A stretch of DNA of 64,000 nt from Massilia forsythiae. Lineage in GTDB: Bacteria; Pseudomonadota; Gammaproteobacteria; Burkholderiales; Burkholderiaceae_D. The first letter of the stretch is position 1. Every line of letters starts with the position of its first letter. The position numbers were made by a program, and so were the translations under genes. This document shows, in pieces, positions 16,272-25,664 of this stretch. The notes below the pieces were generated by a model. That model was not told where the DNA came from. It made no database searches and saw only the letters and a program-made list of their open reading frames with translations. Where the stretch lies: contig NZ_CP051685.1 of the NCBI RefSeq assembly GCF_012849555.1, positions 868,001 to 932,000 on the forward strand, read 5' to 3'.

Positions 16272-17830
16272 GCGGCGCGTTCGTCGTCCGCACCCTGGCG
16301 CTGGCCGAGGCGCGATTGCGCCTGCGCCGTCCGGCCACCCTGGCCACGCTGCTGGCGGTGGTCGCGCTGAGCTGGCTGATGATTTCCGATCCCGCCGGCG
16401 GCGAGACGCTGATCGCGGTGGGCGGCGCGCGCGTGCTGTACACCAGTTCGGCGCTGGCGCTGGGCAGCGCGGCCATGGCCGGGCTGCTGTTCGGGCTGGC
16501 CGGCTTCTATCTGTTGCGCGGCCGCGTGGCCGAAGACCTGCGCAGCGGCATCGCCGGCGTGATCGGCGCCAGCCCGGCCGGCAACGCGTCCCTCGTGCTG
16601 GGGCGCTGGTGCGGCGGCGTGCTGTACCTGCTGGGGCTGGCGGGCGCCTTCATGGCCACCGTGCTGGTGTGCCACGCGGTGCGCGGCGAAGGGCCGATCC
16701 AGCCGCTGGTCTACTTGCAGACCTATGTGCTGGTGCTGGCGCCGCTGGCGCTGTTCACCGCCAGTTGCGCCACGCTGTGCGACAGCTGGGCGCTGCTGAT
16801 GGGCAAGGTCGGCGACCTGCTGTATTTCCTGGTCTGGGTCGGCCAGGTGGGGCTGCTGGCCAGCGCCTCCGAAGGCCAGGCGCCGGCCGCCGTCCCGGTC
16901 GACTTCATCGGTATCAGCGCCGTCATCGCTGCGCTGGCGGCGCACGTCGACGTACACGACATGATGCTCGGCATCGCCGACTTCGACCGCGCCGCGGCAC
17001 CCTTGATGCTGCCGGCCTCGCTGTGGACCGGGCAGCTGGCGGCGATGCGTTGTGCGACGGCGCTGCTGGCCCTGCTGCCGCTGGCACCGGCCGTGCTGCT
17101 GTTCCACCGCTTTTCGCCCGACCACGTCAAGCGCACCCGTGCGCATGCGCGGCGCTCGCCGCTGGCGCTGGTGGACGGCTGGCTGCGCCCGCTGGGGCGC
17201 CTGGCGCAGCCGCTGTTCGCGCTGGGCGCGCGCCTGCCGGGCAGCGCCGGCCAGGCCGTGGCCGACGTCGCCCTGGCGCTGGCGGCGGCGCCGTCGGCGG
17301 TCGCACTGCTGCTGGCGGCGCAAGTAGCCGCGCTGGCGCTCGATGCGCGCCTGCTGCCGGCGCTGGTGCTGGCCTGCGTGGCGTGCTGGGGCATCCTGGC
17401 CGGCGACCTGTCCACGCGCGACGACGAGGCCGGCTGCGCCGCGCTGGGCGCGGCGGTGCCCGGCGGCGCCGTGCGCCGTTACTGGCGCCAGCTGGCCGCA
17501 TCCATGCTGCTGGGACTGATGTTCACCGGCGTGGCGGCGCTGCGCCTGGCCTCGTCCACGCCCTTGCGGGCCGCGGCCATCGTGGCGGGCCTGTGCGCGC
17601 TGGCGGCGCTGGCCGGCCTGCTGGGCCGCGCCAGCGGCAGCGCGCGCACCTTCCTGGCGCTGTTCCTGCTCGGCCTGTACCTCGGCATGCAGGTTGCCAA
17701 GCCGTTCGCCGACGTGGTCGGCTTCCACGGCGTGGCGACGGCGGCGTCGGTGCTGGGATGGCTGGCCGTGGGAATCGCCGCCGCCTTCACGGGCCATGCA
17801 TGGAATGGGCGGCATCAACGACATCGATGA
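16268..17830 (+). CDS. ABC-2 type transporter permease
   Basis: 520 residues with about ten to twelve hydrophobic segments, for example TLATLLAVVALSWLMI, AAMAGLLFGLAGFYLL and TFLALFLLGLYLGMQVAKPF. Start ATG 16268 overlaps the ATPase stop. The first membrane half is followed by a long cytoplasmic or periplasmic stretch around LLFHRFSPDHVKRTRAHARRS. This looks like a fusion of two ABC-2 type half-permeases, so one polypeptide could form the channel. Its exceptional Ala/Leu content produces long antisense open frames that are not genes. Cargo unknown. Confidence 0.82.
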   Translation: MSGAFVVRTLALAEARLRLRRPATLATLLAVVALSWLMISDPAGGETLIAVGGARVLYTSSALALGSAAMAGLLFGLAGFYLLRGRVAEDLRSGIAGVIGASPAGNASLVLGRWCGGVLYLLGLAGAFMATVLVCHAVRGEGPIQPLVYLQTYVLVLAPLALFTASCATLCDSWALLMGKVGDLLYFLVWVGQVGLLASASEGQAPAAVPVDFIGISAVIAALAAHVDVHDMMLGIADFDRAAAPLMLPASLWTGQLAAMRCATALLALLPLAPAVLLFHRFSPDHVKRTRAHARRSPLALVDGWLRPLGRLAQPLFALGARLPGSAGQAVADVALALAAAPSAVALLLAAQVAALALDARLLPALVLACVACWGILAGDLSTRDDEAGCAALGAAVPGGAVRRYWRQLAASMLLGLMFTGVAALRLASSTPLRAAAIVAGLCALAALAGLLGRASGSARTFLALFLLGLYLGMQVAKPFADVVGFHGVATAASVLGWLAVGIAAAFTGHAWNGRHQRHR

Positions 17831-17860
17831 TCGTGCTTGACGAACAGGCTGCCTGATCTT

Positions 17861-17876
17861 AAAGTGATATCACTTT
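17861..17876. promoter_or_regulatory. Perfect 16-bp palindrome upstream of SPFH gene
   Basis: AAAGTGATATCACTTT is an uninterrupted palindrome 21 bp before the SPFH start, close to the AGGAGG Shine-Dalgarno. A dimeric repressor bound here would block transcription or initiation. A ribbon-helix-helix protein is encoded by the second gene of the same unit and is the natural candidate. Confidence 0.6.
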
Positions 17877-17897
17877 CATATAACCAGGAGGCCCAGC

Positions 17898-18788
17898 ATG
17901 TCCACGCACACCCGGCACGAAACGCCGCTTTCGTCGATGAACGGTTACCTCGCCCTGGGCGGCGGCCTGCTCGCCATCCCCACCGGCGCCTGGCTGCTCA
18001 AGACGGCGGCGGAGGCGGGTTCGGGCCTGGCGGCGCTGCTGGGCATCGCGGCGATCCTGGCCGGCGTGTTCGCCTGGGCCGGCCTGTACATGCTGCAGCC
18101 GAACCAGACCGCGGTGCTGACGCTGTTCGGCCGCTATGTCGGCACCGACCGCAGCGAAGGCTTGCGCTGGGCCTTTCCGCTGTACCGCAAGAGCCGCCTG
18201 ACGGTGCGCGCACGCAACCTGAACATCCCGATCCTGAAGGTCAACGACAAGCGCGGCAATCCGGTCGAGATCGCGGCGGCCGTGGTCTGGCGCGTGCGCG
18301 ATACCGCCCAGGCGCTGTTCGAGGTCGACAGTTTCGAGCGCTACGTGAGCGTGCAGGCCGAAGCCGCGCTGCGCCACCTGGCCGCGCAGTATGCCTACGA
18401 CGAAGGCCTGGACCTGGCGCCGGGCGAGCTGACCCTGCGCGGCGGCGCCGCCGAGGTGGCGCTGGCGCTGAAGAACGAGCTGACCGAGCGCTTCGAGGCC
18501 GCCGGCGTCGAGACGGTCGATGCCAAGCTGACCCACCTCGCCTACGCCCCCGAGATCGCGCAGGTGATGCTGCGCCGCCAGCAGGCGCAGGCGATCATCA
18601 GCGCGCGCGCCCAGATCGTGCACGGCGCCGTCGCCATGGTCGAGGATGCGTTGAAGGGCCTGGCCGAGCGCGACATCGTCGCGCTGGACGCCGAGCGCAA
18701 GGCAGCGATGGTCACCAACCTGCTGGTGGTGCTGTGCTCCGACCGCGACACGCAACCCATCGTGAATGCGGGCACGCTGTACAACTGA
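17898..18788 (+). CDS. SPFH/band-7 domain membrane protein
   Basis: 296 residues. Two N-terminal hydrophobic segments ([18 protein letters not shown] and [18 protein letters not shown]) are followed by the SPFH core: [38 protein letters not shown] and [18 protein letters not shown]. The C-terminal helical region ([30 protein letters not shown]) mediates oligomer formation in flotillin/stomatin-like proteins. It probably scaffolds an inner-membrane microdomain or a membrane protease. AGGAGG precedes ATG 17898. It is followed 12 bp later by a ribbon-helix-helix protein, a pairing conserved around this SPFH subtype. Confidence 0.88.
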   Translation: MSTHTRHETPLSSMNGYLALGGGLLAIPTGAWLLKTAAEAGSGLAALLGIAAILAGVFAWAGLYMLQPNQTAVLTLFGRYVGTDRSEGLRWAFPLYRKSRLTVRARNLNIPILKVNDKRGNPVEIAAAVVWRVRDTAQALFEVDSFERYVSVQAEAALRHLAAQYAYDEGLDLAPGELTLRGGAAEVALALKNELTERFEAAGVETVDAKLTHLAYAPEIAQVMLRRQQAQAIISARAQIVHGAVAMVEDALKGLAERDIVALDAERKAAMVTNLLVVLCSDRDTQPIVNAGTLYN

Positions 18789-18800
18789 GATAATGCGGCG

Positions 18801-18998
18801 ATGGCAAGTCCCAGTAAAAAAGCATATCCGCTGCGTATCGATCCGGCCCTGTGGGAACAGCTGCAGCGGCTGGCCGCGACCGAACTGCGCAGCGTGAATG
18901 CCGAGATCGAGTTCCTGCTGCGCGAGGCGCTGGCGCGGCGCGGCATCCGCATCGCGCCCCCGGCGCCGGACGGCGACCAGGTCCAGGACGGCAAGTAG
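18801..18998 (+). CDS. Arc-type ribbon-helix-helix DNA-binding protein
   Basis: 65 residues. [42 protein letters not shown] is an Arc/MetJ-like fold: a beta strand (YPLRID), helix A and helix B with the conserved NAEIE turn. No toxin gene follows, so it is not an ordinary toxin-antitoxin antitoxin. Its tight spacing behind the SPFH gene suggests it represses that unit through the palindrome at 17861-17876. The acidic tail ([10 protein letters not shown]) is probably unstructured. Confidence 0.83.
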   Translation: MASPSKKAYPLRIDPALWEQLQRLAATELRSVNAEIEFLLREALARRGIRIAPPAPDGDQVQDGK

Positions 18999-19171
18999 GT
19001 TGTCGCCGCCGCACCGCTTTAGCGCCCATCGCTTCAGCGCGCATCGCTTATCGCCCGATTACTCCGTCGCTTCACCGCTTCATCGCACCCCGTACACGGG
19101 TCGCCGCACCGCGCTGGACCGGCATGCGGGCACCCCGTAATGTGAAGACGTCCATCACAACGGGAGTCTCC

Positions 19172-19660
19172 ATGAATGCCAAGCACCTCTTGTCCGCCTG
19201 CCTGCTCGCCGCCTGCTGCATCGGCCCGGCGCGCGCCGCCGACCCGCACGAGGCCGACCGCGCCGCCATCCGGCAGGTGGTGCAGCAGTTCCAGGCCGCC
19301 ATCATCGCCCACGACGGCAAGGCGCTGGGCGCGCTGTTCCTGCAGGACCACGACAGCTGGCTGTCGGTGGCGGACGACACCGCCTGGGCCGAGGTCAAGG
19401 TGCGCCACCCGGACGCGCGCAAGGTGCTCAAGTCCAGCTGGCGCAAGTTCGCCGACATGATCCAGAACGGCAAGCGGCCGGTCGAGGAACGCTTTTATAA
19501 CGTGCGCATCGACACCAATGGCGCCGTGGCCTCGGTCTACTTCGATTTCGATTTCCTGAGCAATGGCGAGGTCACCAACCGCGGCGCCGAATCGTGGCAG
19601 ATGGTGCACGACGCCGACGGCTGGAAGATCAGCTCGATGCTGTACTCGTTCGACCGCTGA
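19172..19660 (+). CDS. Exported SnoaL/NTF2-like protein
   Basis: 162 residues. A Sec signal peptide (MNAKHLLSACLLAACCIGPARAAD) ends near ARA-AD at residue 22. The mature part has the NTF2-like cone fold: AIRQVVQQFQAAIIAHDGKALGALF, then beta strands ending GAESWQMVHDADGWKISSMLYSFD. No catalytic residues can be named; DUF4440-type relatives bind small molecules. CGGGAGTC lies upstream of ATG 19172. It lies 56 bp before a sensor kinase on the same strand and could be co-transcribed. Confidence 0.8.
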   Translation: MNAKHLLSACLLAACCIGPARAADPHEADRAAIRQVVQQFQAAIIAHDGKALGALFLQDHDSWLSVADDTAWAEVKVRHPDARKVLKSSWRKFADMIQNGKRPVEERFYNVRIDTNGAVASVYFDFDFLSNGEVTNRGAESWQMVHDADGWKISSMLYSFDR

Positions 19661-19716
19661 GCGGCTAGAATTGCAGCGTCATCCATGCACCTTCATCCAC
19701 TTCCAGGACCCATCGC

Positions 19717-20862
19717 GTGAACCAACCGGCGCCGCCGCTCGTCCCCGTCCTCGCCGCCCTGCCGGTGGCGCTGTGCATGGCGATCCTGGGCTTGCCCGCG
19801 GCGCTCGGCAACGGCCCTGCGCTGGCATTCCGCACGATGTACCTGGTGGCCTGCATGGCCTGGACCGTGCCGCTGGCGCTGCTGCAGCGTGCGCTGTGGC
19901 GGCGCGAGGCTTCCTGGCTCGTGACCGGCCTGGCGCTGCTGGGCGCCAGCTACGGGATGTCCTTGCTGAACAACCTGTTCGGGCAATTCCTGGGAATCGC
20001 GCTGGGCCTCGCCAGACACATCGACTGGCGCGACCTGGTATACGGCCTGGACGGCTGCTGGCTGGCGCTGGCCATGTTCTGCGCGGTGCATGCGCTGGCC
20101 GTGTATTACCTGTCGCTGCAGCGCACCCGGCTGCGCCTGGCCCAGGCCGAGGCGGCGGCGCGCGACGCCGAGCTGCGCGCCCTGCGCCTGCAGGTGAATC
20201 CGCACTTCCTGTTCAACACGCTGAACGCGATCTCGGCGCTGGTGACGGCCGGCGCCGCCCAGGACGCCAACCGCATGATCGGACGCGTGTCCGACTTCCT
20301 GCGCGCCACGCTGGCGCACGACGGCCGCCACGAGCACGCGCTGGCCGAGGAGCTGGCGCTGACCGAAGCCTACCTCGACATCGAAAAGGCGCGGCTCGGC
20401 CCGCGCCTGCAACTGTCGATGAAGGCCGGGCCGGACCTGCTGGATGCCGCCGTGCCCTACCTGATGCTGCAGCCGCTGGTCGAGAATGCGGTGCGCCACG
20501 GCATCGCGCCGCTGGCCGTGCCGGGACGGCTCGACATCGTGGTCGGGCGCGCCGGTGGCAGCCTGCTGGTGAAGGTGTGCAACGACGGACGGCCTGGCGC
20601 AGCTGCGCGCAGCGACGTGGCGGCCGTGGCGGACAGGGCCGCAAACGCGCCGGGCGGAATCGACCAAGCCGGCACGACCCAAGGCGGCATCGGCCTGGCC
20701 AACGTCGCCGAGCGCCTGCGCCGCCTGTACGGCGAGGCGCAGCAGGTCGATGCCGGCTGGCGCGCCGATGGCCGCTTCGGCGTGCGCATCGCGCTGCCGC
20801 TGCGGCCGTTGCCGCCGCCATCCCCGGCACTGGCCGCGAACGACGCCGGCGTGGCACCATGA
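19717..20862 (+). CDS. LytS/YehU-type sensor histidine kinase
   Basis: 381 residues from GTG 19717. About four membrane segments (LVPVLAALPVALCMAILGL to LALAMFCAVHALAVYYLSL) sense through the membrane rather than by a large periplasmic domain. The His_kinase motif QVNPHFLFNTLNAISAL holds the phosphorylated histidine, followed by LMLQPLVENAVRHGI (N box) and GGIGLANVAERLRRLYG (G box). It phosphorylates the LytR-type regulator encoded next, the two overlapping by 4 bp. Target genes unknown. Confidence 0.92.
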   Translation: MNQPAPPLVPVLAALPVALCMAILGLPAALGNGPALAFRTMYLVACMAWTVPLALLQRALWRREASWLVTGLALLGASYGMSLLNNLFGQFLGIALGLARHIDWRDLVYGLDGCWLALAMFCAVHALAVYYLSLQRTRLRLAQAEAAARDAELRALRLQVNPHFLFNTLNAISALVTAGAAQDANRMIGRVSDFLRATLAHDGRHEHALAEELALTEAYLDIEKARLGPRLQLSMKAGPDLLDAAVPYLMLQPLVENAVRHGIAPLAVPGRLDIVVGRAGGSLLVKVCNDGRPGAAARSDVAAVADRAANAPGGIDQAGTTQGGIGLANVAERLRRLYGEAQQVDAGWRADGRFGVRIALPLRPLPPPSPALAANDAGVAP

Positions 20863-21695
20863 GCGGCGCCGCGGACCATCACATCGGCGATGCCGCCGGC
20901 GCTGGCGCTGGCAACAGGATGCAGCGCACGCCGCTGCGCGTCGCGATCGTCGACGACGAACCGCTGGCGCGGCTGGCGGTGTGCACGCACCTGGCGCGCC
21001 GCCCGGGCTTCGAGATCGTCGCCGAATACGCCGACGGCGACGCCGCCGCGCACGGCCTGGCCCTGCTGCGCCCCGACCTGGCCTTCGTCGACGTGCAGAT
21101 GCCCGGCCGCAGCGGGCTGGCGGCGCTGGCCGCGCTGCCCAGGGACAGCCGGCCGATGGCGATCCTGCTCACCGCCCACGAAGGTTTCGCCCTGCAGGCA
21201 TTCGAACTGGCGGCGCTCGACTACCTGCTCAAGCCGATCGACGACGAGCGCCTGGACGAAGCGCTGGAACGCGCGCTGGACGCCTTTCCCTACCGTCGCA
21301 CGAGCGCCGCGGCGGCAGCGGCGGCCCCCTGGCTGCGCAGCTTCAGCGTGCGCGCCGGCGCCCGCACGGTGCTGGTCGGCGCCGCCGAGGTCGAGCGCAT
21401 CGAGGCCGACGGCGACTACGCCACGCTGCACGTGGGCACGCGCCGCTACCTGGTGCGCGAACGCCTGCATGCGCTGGCGCGGCGCCTCGATCCGCTGCAG
21501 TTCCAGCGCGTGCACCGCTCCAGCATCGTGCGCCTGGACATGGTGGCCGAACTGCGCGCCCTCACCAACCGCGACGCCCTGCTGCGCCTGCGCGACGGCA
21601 CCCTGCTACGCGCCAGCCGCACCTACATGCCGGCGCTGACGCAGGCGCTGGCGCGGCAGGGGCAGCCGGCAGCGGCGCTGCTGAAAACCGGCTGA
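20859..21695 (+). CDS. LytTR family response regulator
   Basis: 278 residues from ATG 20859, overlapping the kinase stop. The receiver domain has VAIVDDEPLARLAV, the phosphoacceptor Asp in LAFVDVQMPGRSG and the Lys in DYLLKPIDDE. The LytTR DNA-binding domain follows (AAEVERIEADGDYATLHVG, FQRVHRSSIVRLDMVAEL, LRASRTYMPAL). A Met at residue 21 (MQRTPLRVAIVDDE) is an alternative start that leaves the receiver intact. LytTR domains bind paired 9-bp repeats; none could be pinned here. Confidence 0.92.
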   Translation: MSGAADHHIGDAAGAGAGNRMQRTPLRVAIVDDEPLARLAVCTHLARRPGFEIVAEYADGDAAAHGLALLRPDLAFVDVQMPGRSGLAALAALPRDSRPMAILLTAHEGFALQAFELAALDYLLKPIDDERLDEALERALDAFPYRRTSAAAAAAAPWLRSFSVRAGARTVLVGAAEVERIEADGDYATLHVGTRRYLVRERLHALARRLDPLQFQRVHRSSIVRLDMVAELRALTNRDALLRLRDGTLLRASRTYMPALTQALARQGQPAAALLKTG

Positions 21696-21700
21696 TACAC

Positions 21701-21848
21701 CGTCGTCCCCGCGCAGGGTAAAGAATGCCACTGGCATTCTTTACCCCATACTGAGCAACGAAATCCGGTACCTCAAGAACTACCCAAATGGTTCAAAGAT
21801 ACCAACTTTGGACACTCGGCATGGGTCCCCGCCTTCGCGGGGACGACG
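21701..21848. repeat. Mosaic repeat element copy 1 (hairpin subtype)
   Basis: 148 bp starting CGTCGTCCCCGCGCAGGG and ending TTCGCGGGGACGACG. The left part contains the perfect hairpin AAAGAATGCC-ACT-GGCATTCTTT, which replaces the GGCGGGGACCCAT found in other copies. The core diverges between copies. It lies between the convergent lytR-type gene and the AI-2E permease gene, and could also terminate both. Confidence 0.75.
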
Positions 21849-21907
21849 GCCTTTGCGTCAGCGATATCATCCAAGGCAGCAATGCGGGCAGACGAGCAAC
21901 AGGCCCA

Positions 21908-22978
21908 TCACAGCCCCTCCCCCTTCTGCCGCACGATCGGATCGCGCGTATGCGTCCACCCGCTCATCAAGGAATAGCCCACCGCCAGCAGCACCGGCCC
22001 GATGAACAGCCCGACGAAGCCGAACGCCAGCACGCCGCCCAGCACGCCGAGCAAGGTCAGCAGGAACGGCAAACTGGAGCCGCGGCTGATCAGCATCGGC
22101 CGCACCACGTTGTCGACGCCGCTGATCAGGAAGAAGCCCCAGACCAGCATGAAGATGCCCCAGCCGTTCTCGCCCTGGCTGAACAGCCAGACCGCCGCGC
22201 CGCCCCAGATCAGCGGCGGGCCGACCGGGATCAGCGACAGCACGAACACCAGCACCGACAGCACCAGCACGCCCGGCACGCCGGCGACCAGGAAGCCGAT
22301 GGCGGCGACGACCGCCTGCGCCAGCGCGGTGCCGAGCAGGCCGTACATCACGCCGCGCACGGTCTGGCTGACGATCTCGGCGACCGGGCCGGCTTCCTCG
22401 CCGATGATGCGGCGCATGGAGGCGCCGATCACGGTCATCAGGGCGGCGCCGTCGCGGTAGAAGAAGAAGCTGACGAAGGCGGCCAGGCCCATCTGCACGA
22501 TGCCGGTGCCGAGCGCCAGCCCGCCTGCCAGCAGGTAGTGGCGCGCCGGCTCGATCAGGCGGCGTCCCAGCTCCAGCATGCGCTCGCGGCTGGCCACCAG
22601 CTGGCGCAAATAGGCGTCGAGCTGCTCGCCGACCAGCGGCAGCGTGCGGATCCAGGATGGCGGCACCAGTTCGCCGTGGTCGAGCGCCACGCGGATCTGG
22701 TCGAAGGCGTCGGCGACGTTGTCGGCCAGCCGGTAGGCCCCCAGCGCCAGCGGGATGATCACCAGCAGCGTCAGCGACAGGGTCATGGTGAGCGCCGCCA
22801 GCGTGCGCCGGCCGCGCAGGCGGTTCAGCAGGCGCAGGTAGAGCGGCCAGGAAGAGATGACCACCGCCGCCGCGAACAGGATCGCGGCCAGGAACGGCCG
22901 CAGCACATACAAGCAACCGATCGCCAGCAGGATGACGGCGGCGGCGCGGGCATAGTTGCGTCCTGGTCGGGAGTGCAT
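21908..22978 (-). CDS. AI-2E family transporter (PerM/YdiK-like)
   Basis: 356 residues, an inner-membrane protein with about eight segments, for example AAAVILLAIGCLYVLRPFLA and VPGVLVLSVLVFVLSLIPVG. The conserved C-terminal motifs GVDNVVRPMLISRG and FGFVGLFIGPVLLAVGY match the PerM/TqsA family, which includes autoinducer-2 exporters and Na+(Li+)/H+ antiporters. Start ATG 22978 (MHSRPGRN) lies 14 bp after the sco1 stop. It is the last gene of the minus-strand respiratory block but has no obvious role in oxidase assembly. Confidence 0.88.
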   Translation of the reverse strand: MHSRPGRNYARAAAVILLAIGCLYVLRPFLAAILFAAAVVISSWPLYLRLLNRLRGRRTLAALTMTLSLTLLVIIPLALGAYRLADNVADAFDQIRVALDHGELVPPSWIRTLPLVGEQLDAYLRQLVASRERMLELGRRLIEPARHYLLAGGLALGTGIVQMGLAAFVSFFFYRDGAALMTVIGASMRRIIGEEAGPVAEIVSQTVRGVMYGLLGTALAQAVVAAIGFLVAGVPGVLVLSVLVFVLSLIPVGPPLIWGGAAVWLFSQGENGWGIFMLVWGFFLISGVDNVVRPMLISRGSSLPFLLTLLGVLGGVLAFGFVGLFIGPVLLAVGYSLMSGWTHTRDPIVRQKGEGL

Positions 22979-22991
22979 GCCGCGCCGCGCG

Positions 22992-23600
22992 TCAGGACAA
23001 CAACTGACGGATGTCGTGCACGATGGCGTCGGGGCTGGTGCCGTGGCGTACGAACAGGCGCAGGCGGCCGTCGCGGTCGAACACGTAGCTGCCGGCGGTG
23101 TGGTCGATGGTATAGGTGGTCGGCGTGGCGCCCGGCACCTTGGCGTAGAACACCTTGAAGTCCTTGGCCACCTTCGCCGTCTGATCAAGCGTGCCGTACA
23201 GGCCGACGAAGCGCTTGTCGAACGCCGGCGCGTAGCTGGCCAGCAGTTCGCGCGTGTCGCGCTCGGGGTCGAGGGTGATGAAGGCGACCTGCACCTTGTC
23301 GGCCAGCGGTCCCAGCTTCTGCATCGCGGCCGCCATGTCGGCCATCGTGGTCGGGCACACGTCCGGGCACTGGGTGTAGCCGAAGAACACCACCACCACC
23401 TTGCCCTTGTAGTCGGCCAGCGTGCGCGGCTTGCCGGTGTGGTCGGTCAGGCTGAAGCCCTTGGCGTAGTCGAGGCCGGTGACGTCGGTGTTCTGGAAGC
23501 TGACCGCCGGCTTGGCCGGCGTGCCGGGCGTCTTGTCGCAGGCGGCGAGCGAGGCGCCAAGCGCACAGGCAATCAGCAAGGGGGGCAGCAGTTTTTTCAT
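22992..23600 (-). CDS. SCO1/SenC copper chaperone lipoprotein
   Basis: 202 residues. The N-terminus is a lipoprotein signal with LAAC lipobox (Cys 21), so it is anchored in the inner membrane facing the periplasm. The thioredoxin-like domain has the copper-binding CPDVCP motif in FFGYTQCPDVCPTTMADM and the third ligand histidine in TIDHTAGSYVFD. It delivers copper to the CuA site of cytochrome oxidase subunit II, matching the oxidase cluster upstream. Starts 1 bp after the ctaB stop. Confidence 0.94.
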   Translation of the reverse strand: MKKLLPPLLIACALGASLAACDKTPGTPAKPAVSFQNTDVTGLDYAKGFSLTDHTGKPRTLADYKGKVVVVFFGYTQCPDVCPTTMADMAAAMQKLGPLADKVQVAFITLDPERDTRELLASYAPAFDKRFVGLYGTLDQTAKVAKDFKVFYAKVPGATPTTYTIDHTAGSYVFDRDGRLRLFVRHGTSPDAIVHDIRQLLS

Positions 23601-23601
23601 G

Positions 23602-24507
23602 TCAGAAGTGCAGGTAGAGCTTGACGTAATGGTCGACCAGCAGCGCCGCGAACAGCAGCGACAGGTAGACGATCGACCAGGCGAAGGCCTTGCGTGCGAT
23701 CTGGTCGCTGTAGCGCTTGTGGATCAGCCAGCCGTAGCGCAGGAACACCGCGTTCAGCGCGACGGCCGCCGCCAGGTACAAATAACCGCTCATGCCGACC
23801 GCGAACGGCAGCAGCGTGCAGGCGGCCAGCGCCACCGAATACAGCCATACCTGCAGGCCGGTATGCGCCATGCCGTGCGTGACCGGCAGCATCGGCAGGC
23901 CCGAGCGCACGTAGTCGTCGCGCCGGTACATGGCCAGCGCCCAGAAATGCGGCGGGGTCCAGATGAAGATGATCAAGACCAGCAGCCAGGCTTCCATCGG
24001 CACGGTATTGGCGACCGCGGCCCAGCCGAGCGCCGGCGGCATGGCGCCGGACAGGCCGCCGATGACGATGTTCTGCGGCGTGTTCGGTTTTAATAGGATC
24101 GTGTAGATCAGCGCATAGCCGACGAAGGTGACCAGCGTCAGCCACATGGTGAGCGGATTGACCATGGTGTACAGCACGCCCATGCCGAGGCCGCCGAGCA
24201 CGCCGGAAAACACCAGCGTCTGCATGGTGCTGAGTTCGCCCATGGCGGTGGCGCGGCGCGCGGTGCGCGCCATGCGCGCGTCGACTTCGGCCTCGATCAG
24301 GCAGTTGACGGCGAAGGCGGCGCCGGCCAGCAGCCAGATGCCGACCGTGCCCCAGACCAGCACGTGCCAGCCCGGAAAGCCGTCGGTAGCCAGGAACATG
24401 CCGATGACGGCGCAAAAGACGGCGAGCTGGGTGACGCGGGGCTTGGTCAGCGCCCAGTACTGAGCGATCCGGCTGGGCGGTTTGTGGGTGGCGGTCTGGG
24501 TAATCAT
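23602..24507 (-). CDS. ctaB: Protoheme IX farnesyltransferase (heme O synthase)
   Basis: 301 residues, about nine transmembrane helices of the UbiA superfamily. It farnesylates heme B to heme O, the first step towards heme A. The first Asp-rich motif is [19 protein letters not shown], where the usual first Asp of NxxxDxxxD is Glu; the second motif is [18 protein letters not shown] 24507 overlaps the ctaA stop by 4 bp, showing coupling of the two heme A steps. A longer upstream frame is only the antisense or out-of-frame continuation of ctaA. Confidence 0.94.
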   Translation of the reverse strand: MITQTATHKPPSRIAQYWALTKPRVTQLAVFCAVIGMFLATDGFPGWHVLVWGTVGIWLLAGAAFAVNCLIEAEVDARMARTARRATAMGELSTMQTLVFSGVLGGLGMGVLYTMVNPLTMWLTLVTFVGYALIYTILLKPNTPQNIVIGGLSGAMPPALGWAAVANTVPMEAWLLVLIIFIWTPPHFWALAMYRRDDYVRSGLPMLPVTHGMAHTGLQVWLYSVALAACTLLPFAVGMSGYLYLAAAVALNAVFLRYGWLIHKRYSDQIARKAFAWSIVYLSLLFAALLVDHYVKLYLHF

Positions 24508-25658
24508 GAATGGCTCGCGGACGCCGCGGCCTGCCATCTGGGCGGGCGTGACGCCGGGTCGAGTAGGTGCTGTACCTTGTAGTTTAACATGGTCACCAGC
24601 AAGACGAGGAGGGCCGCCCCCGCGTTGTGCAGTACTGCGATCGTCAACGGGAAACTCAAATACACGGTGGCGATGCCCGTCATTGCCTGGGCGAGCAGTA
24701 CCAGCGCCAGGTTGCGCGCCGTGCCGTGCAGGCCCGGCAAACGCCAGGCGCGCAGCGCGGTCGAGCCCAGCACCAGCACCACGACCACGGCGAAATTGCG
24801 GTGCACCCAGTGGATCGCGGTCAGCGCCTGGAACGGCAGGTAGTGGCCGGCGGCGGTCTTGCCGAGTTCGCGCCACAGGGTAAAGCCGTGCTGGAAGTCC
24901 ATGTCTGGGACAATTTGTCCATTACATAAAGGAAAGTCGGTGCAGGCCAGTGTCGCGTAATTGGTACTCACCCAGCCGCCCAGCGCCAGTTGCAGCAGCA
25001 GAACGGCGCCGGATGCCCAGGCCAGCGGACGCAGGCGGCGCAGCGCGCTTTCGGCGGCGGCATCGGGCGCCGGCGGCGGCGCCAGGATGGCGTCCTGGCG
25101 CCCACCGAGCCAGGTCGCCAGCGCCAGCATGGTCATGCCCAGCAGCAGATGGGTGGTGACGATGGCCGGCTGCAGTTTCAGGGTCACGGTCCAGGCGCCG
25201 AACGCGCCCTGCACGCACACCCACAGGAACAGCACGGTCGGCAGCAGCGGGTTGAAGGCGCGCGCATGCGAGCGGCGCCACTGGATCCAGGCGGTGGACA
25301 TCAGGCCGACGATCAGCACGCCGATGCCCATGGCGAGGTAGCGGTGGATCATCTCGATCCAGGCCTTGAACACGTTCACCGGCCCGGTCGGCATCAGCGC
25401 CTCGGCGGCGGCGATGTGCGCGTGCGCCAGGAACGGGTTGGCCAGGCCGTAGCAGCCGGGCCAGTCGGGGCAGCCGAGGCCGGAATCGGTGAGCCGGGTA
25501 AAGCCGCCGAACACGATCAGGTCGAAGGTCAGGAAGGCGATCGTCCAGACCAGCTTGCGGAATTTGTGCGGGTCGGACGACATCCAGACCATCGAGAGCG
25601 GCAGGCAGGCGACCAGCAGGCCGGTGATCGCCAATTGGGGGAGCGTGGTGGAATGCAT
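24504..25658 (-). CDS. ctaA: Heme A synthase (COX15/CtaA family)
   Basis: 384 residues with about eight helices in two four-helix halves. It oxidises the C8 methyl of heme O to the formyl group of heme A. Heme-ligand histidines are seen in [12 protein letters not shown] and [11 protein letters not shown] in the first half, and in [14 protein letters not shown] and [14 protein letters not shown] in the second. A cysteine pair, [10 protein letters not shown], and a second, CTDFPLCNG, are the periplasmic loops of this subtype. It overlaps ctaB by 4 bp and follows the SCO-like gene by 6 bp. Confidence 0.95.
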   Translation of the reverse strand: MHSTTLPQLAITGLLVACLPLSMVWMSSDPHKFRKLVWTIAFLTFDLIVFGGFTRLTDSGLGCPDWPGCYGLANPFLAHAHIAAAEALMPTGPVNVFKAWIEMIHRYLAMGIGVLIVGLMSTAWIQWRRSHARAFNPLLPTVLFLWVCVQGAFGAWTVTLKLQPAIVTTHLLLGMTMLALATWLGGRQDAILAPPPAPDAAAESALRRLRPLAWASGAVLLLQLALGGWVSTNYATLACTDFPLCNGQIVPDMDFQHGFTLWRELGKTAAGHYLPFQALTAIHWVHRNFAVVVVLVLGSTALRAWRLPGLHGTARNLALVLLAQAMTGIATVYLSFPLTIAVLHNAGAALLVLLVTMLNYKVQHLLDPASRPPRWQAAASASHS

Positions 25659-25664
25659 GGTGAG

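Noticed and set aside
16247..17824. 525-residue minus-strand open frame over the ABC permease
   Set aside because: Gln/Arg-rich shadow; the plus-strand frame overlaps the ATPase by ATGA and has clear membrane helices.
18999..19130. Short direct repeats (CATCGCTT, CACCG) between the RHH and SnoaL-like genes
   Set aside because: Irregular, few and low-complexity; not enough to call a functional element.
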